Below are positions 27,592 through 30,244 of a stretch of DNA of 30,244 bases, piece after piece (the first letter of the stretch is position 1; every line of letters begins with the position of its first letter). The notes beneath the pieces are model-generated. The model was not told where the DNA came from. It saw only the letters and a program-made list of their open reading frames with translations, and made no database searches. Source of the stretch: Angelakisella sp. (GTDB lineage Bacteria; Bacillota; Clostridia; Oscillospirales; Ruminococcaceae); assembly GCA_013316495.1 (NCBI GenBank), contig WSMP01000005.1, positions 1 to 30,244 on the forward strand, in the 5' to 3' direction. The position numbers and the translations under genes are program-made.

Positions 27592-27612
27592 GCACCTTGA
27601 AAATTGAACAAC
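27592..27612 (+). promoter_or_regulatory. Second boxA-like repeat, before 23S rRNA
   Basis: Exact copy of 25450–25470. It likely has the same antitermination or processing role for the 23S part. The remaining 27613–27736 stretch holds no recognisable feature. Confidence 0.6.
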
Positions 27613-27736
27613 GATAATATAACTGCGAAAAGGTTTGATAGTAGAGTATTCAAAAATGGGTATGAAACTACAATAAGCCGAAAACGTAACAGCTAACACT
27701 TCTATGGGCAGAAGTCTGTAGAGGTGAAAAATGCAT

Positions 27737-30244
<2,508 letters not shown>

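Overview
This window comes from a fairly GC-rich Gram-positive Clostridia genome. The 16S and 23S sequence reads as Oscillospiraceae (Clostridium cluster IV). AGGAGG-type ribosome binding sites, consensus TTGACA/TATAAT promoters, a BofC-like sporulation protein and a linked 16S–tRNA-Ala–tRNA-Ile–23S operon all agree with that. No mobile element, phage gene or CRISPR array was seen.

Left part (1–9334). A partial Fe-S scaffold gene diverges from secA. The secA frame is full length (about 911 codons) but carries one in-frame TGA at codon 121, just after Walker A. A 17-bp hairpin of a possible repeat family follows, then rpe. A tightly coupled four-gene operon comes next with the order of rnfC-D-E-A. 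It lacks rnfG and rnfB, and the surviving subunits appear to have lost most of the cofactor-binding residues that define Rnf/Nqr. I consider this the best candidate for an undescribed system in the window. A membrane-anchored DUF4015-type glycoside hydrolase and a bidirectional terminator close the region.

Middle part (9376–19546). This is a complete autoinducer-2 (AI-2) uptake and processing locus of the Lsr type. On the minus strand is lsrR-lsrK plus a small cupin gene. On the plus strand is lsrA-C-D-B-F plus an AEC-family permease. The divergent layout matches the enterobacterial lsr locus, but lsrG is missing; the cupin is a candidate replacement for it. The logic would be: LsrACDB imports AI-2, LsrK phosphorylates it, phospho-AI-2 relieves LsrR repression, and LsrF (with the LsrG-like step) degrades it. 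The intergenic region holds two strong divergent promoters, operator-like inverted repeats and an unexplained intrinsic terminator.

Right part (19874–30244). A small BofC-like protein diverges from a class A penicillin-binding protein (PBP1A type) with a poly-Asp tail. MetA, predicted to use acetyl-CoA (Glu111), and an orphan lipoprotein follow. A ribosomal RNA operon then runs off the right end inside the 23S gene.
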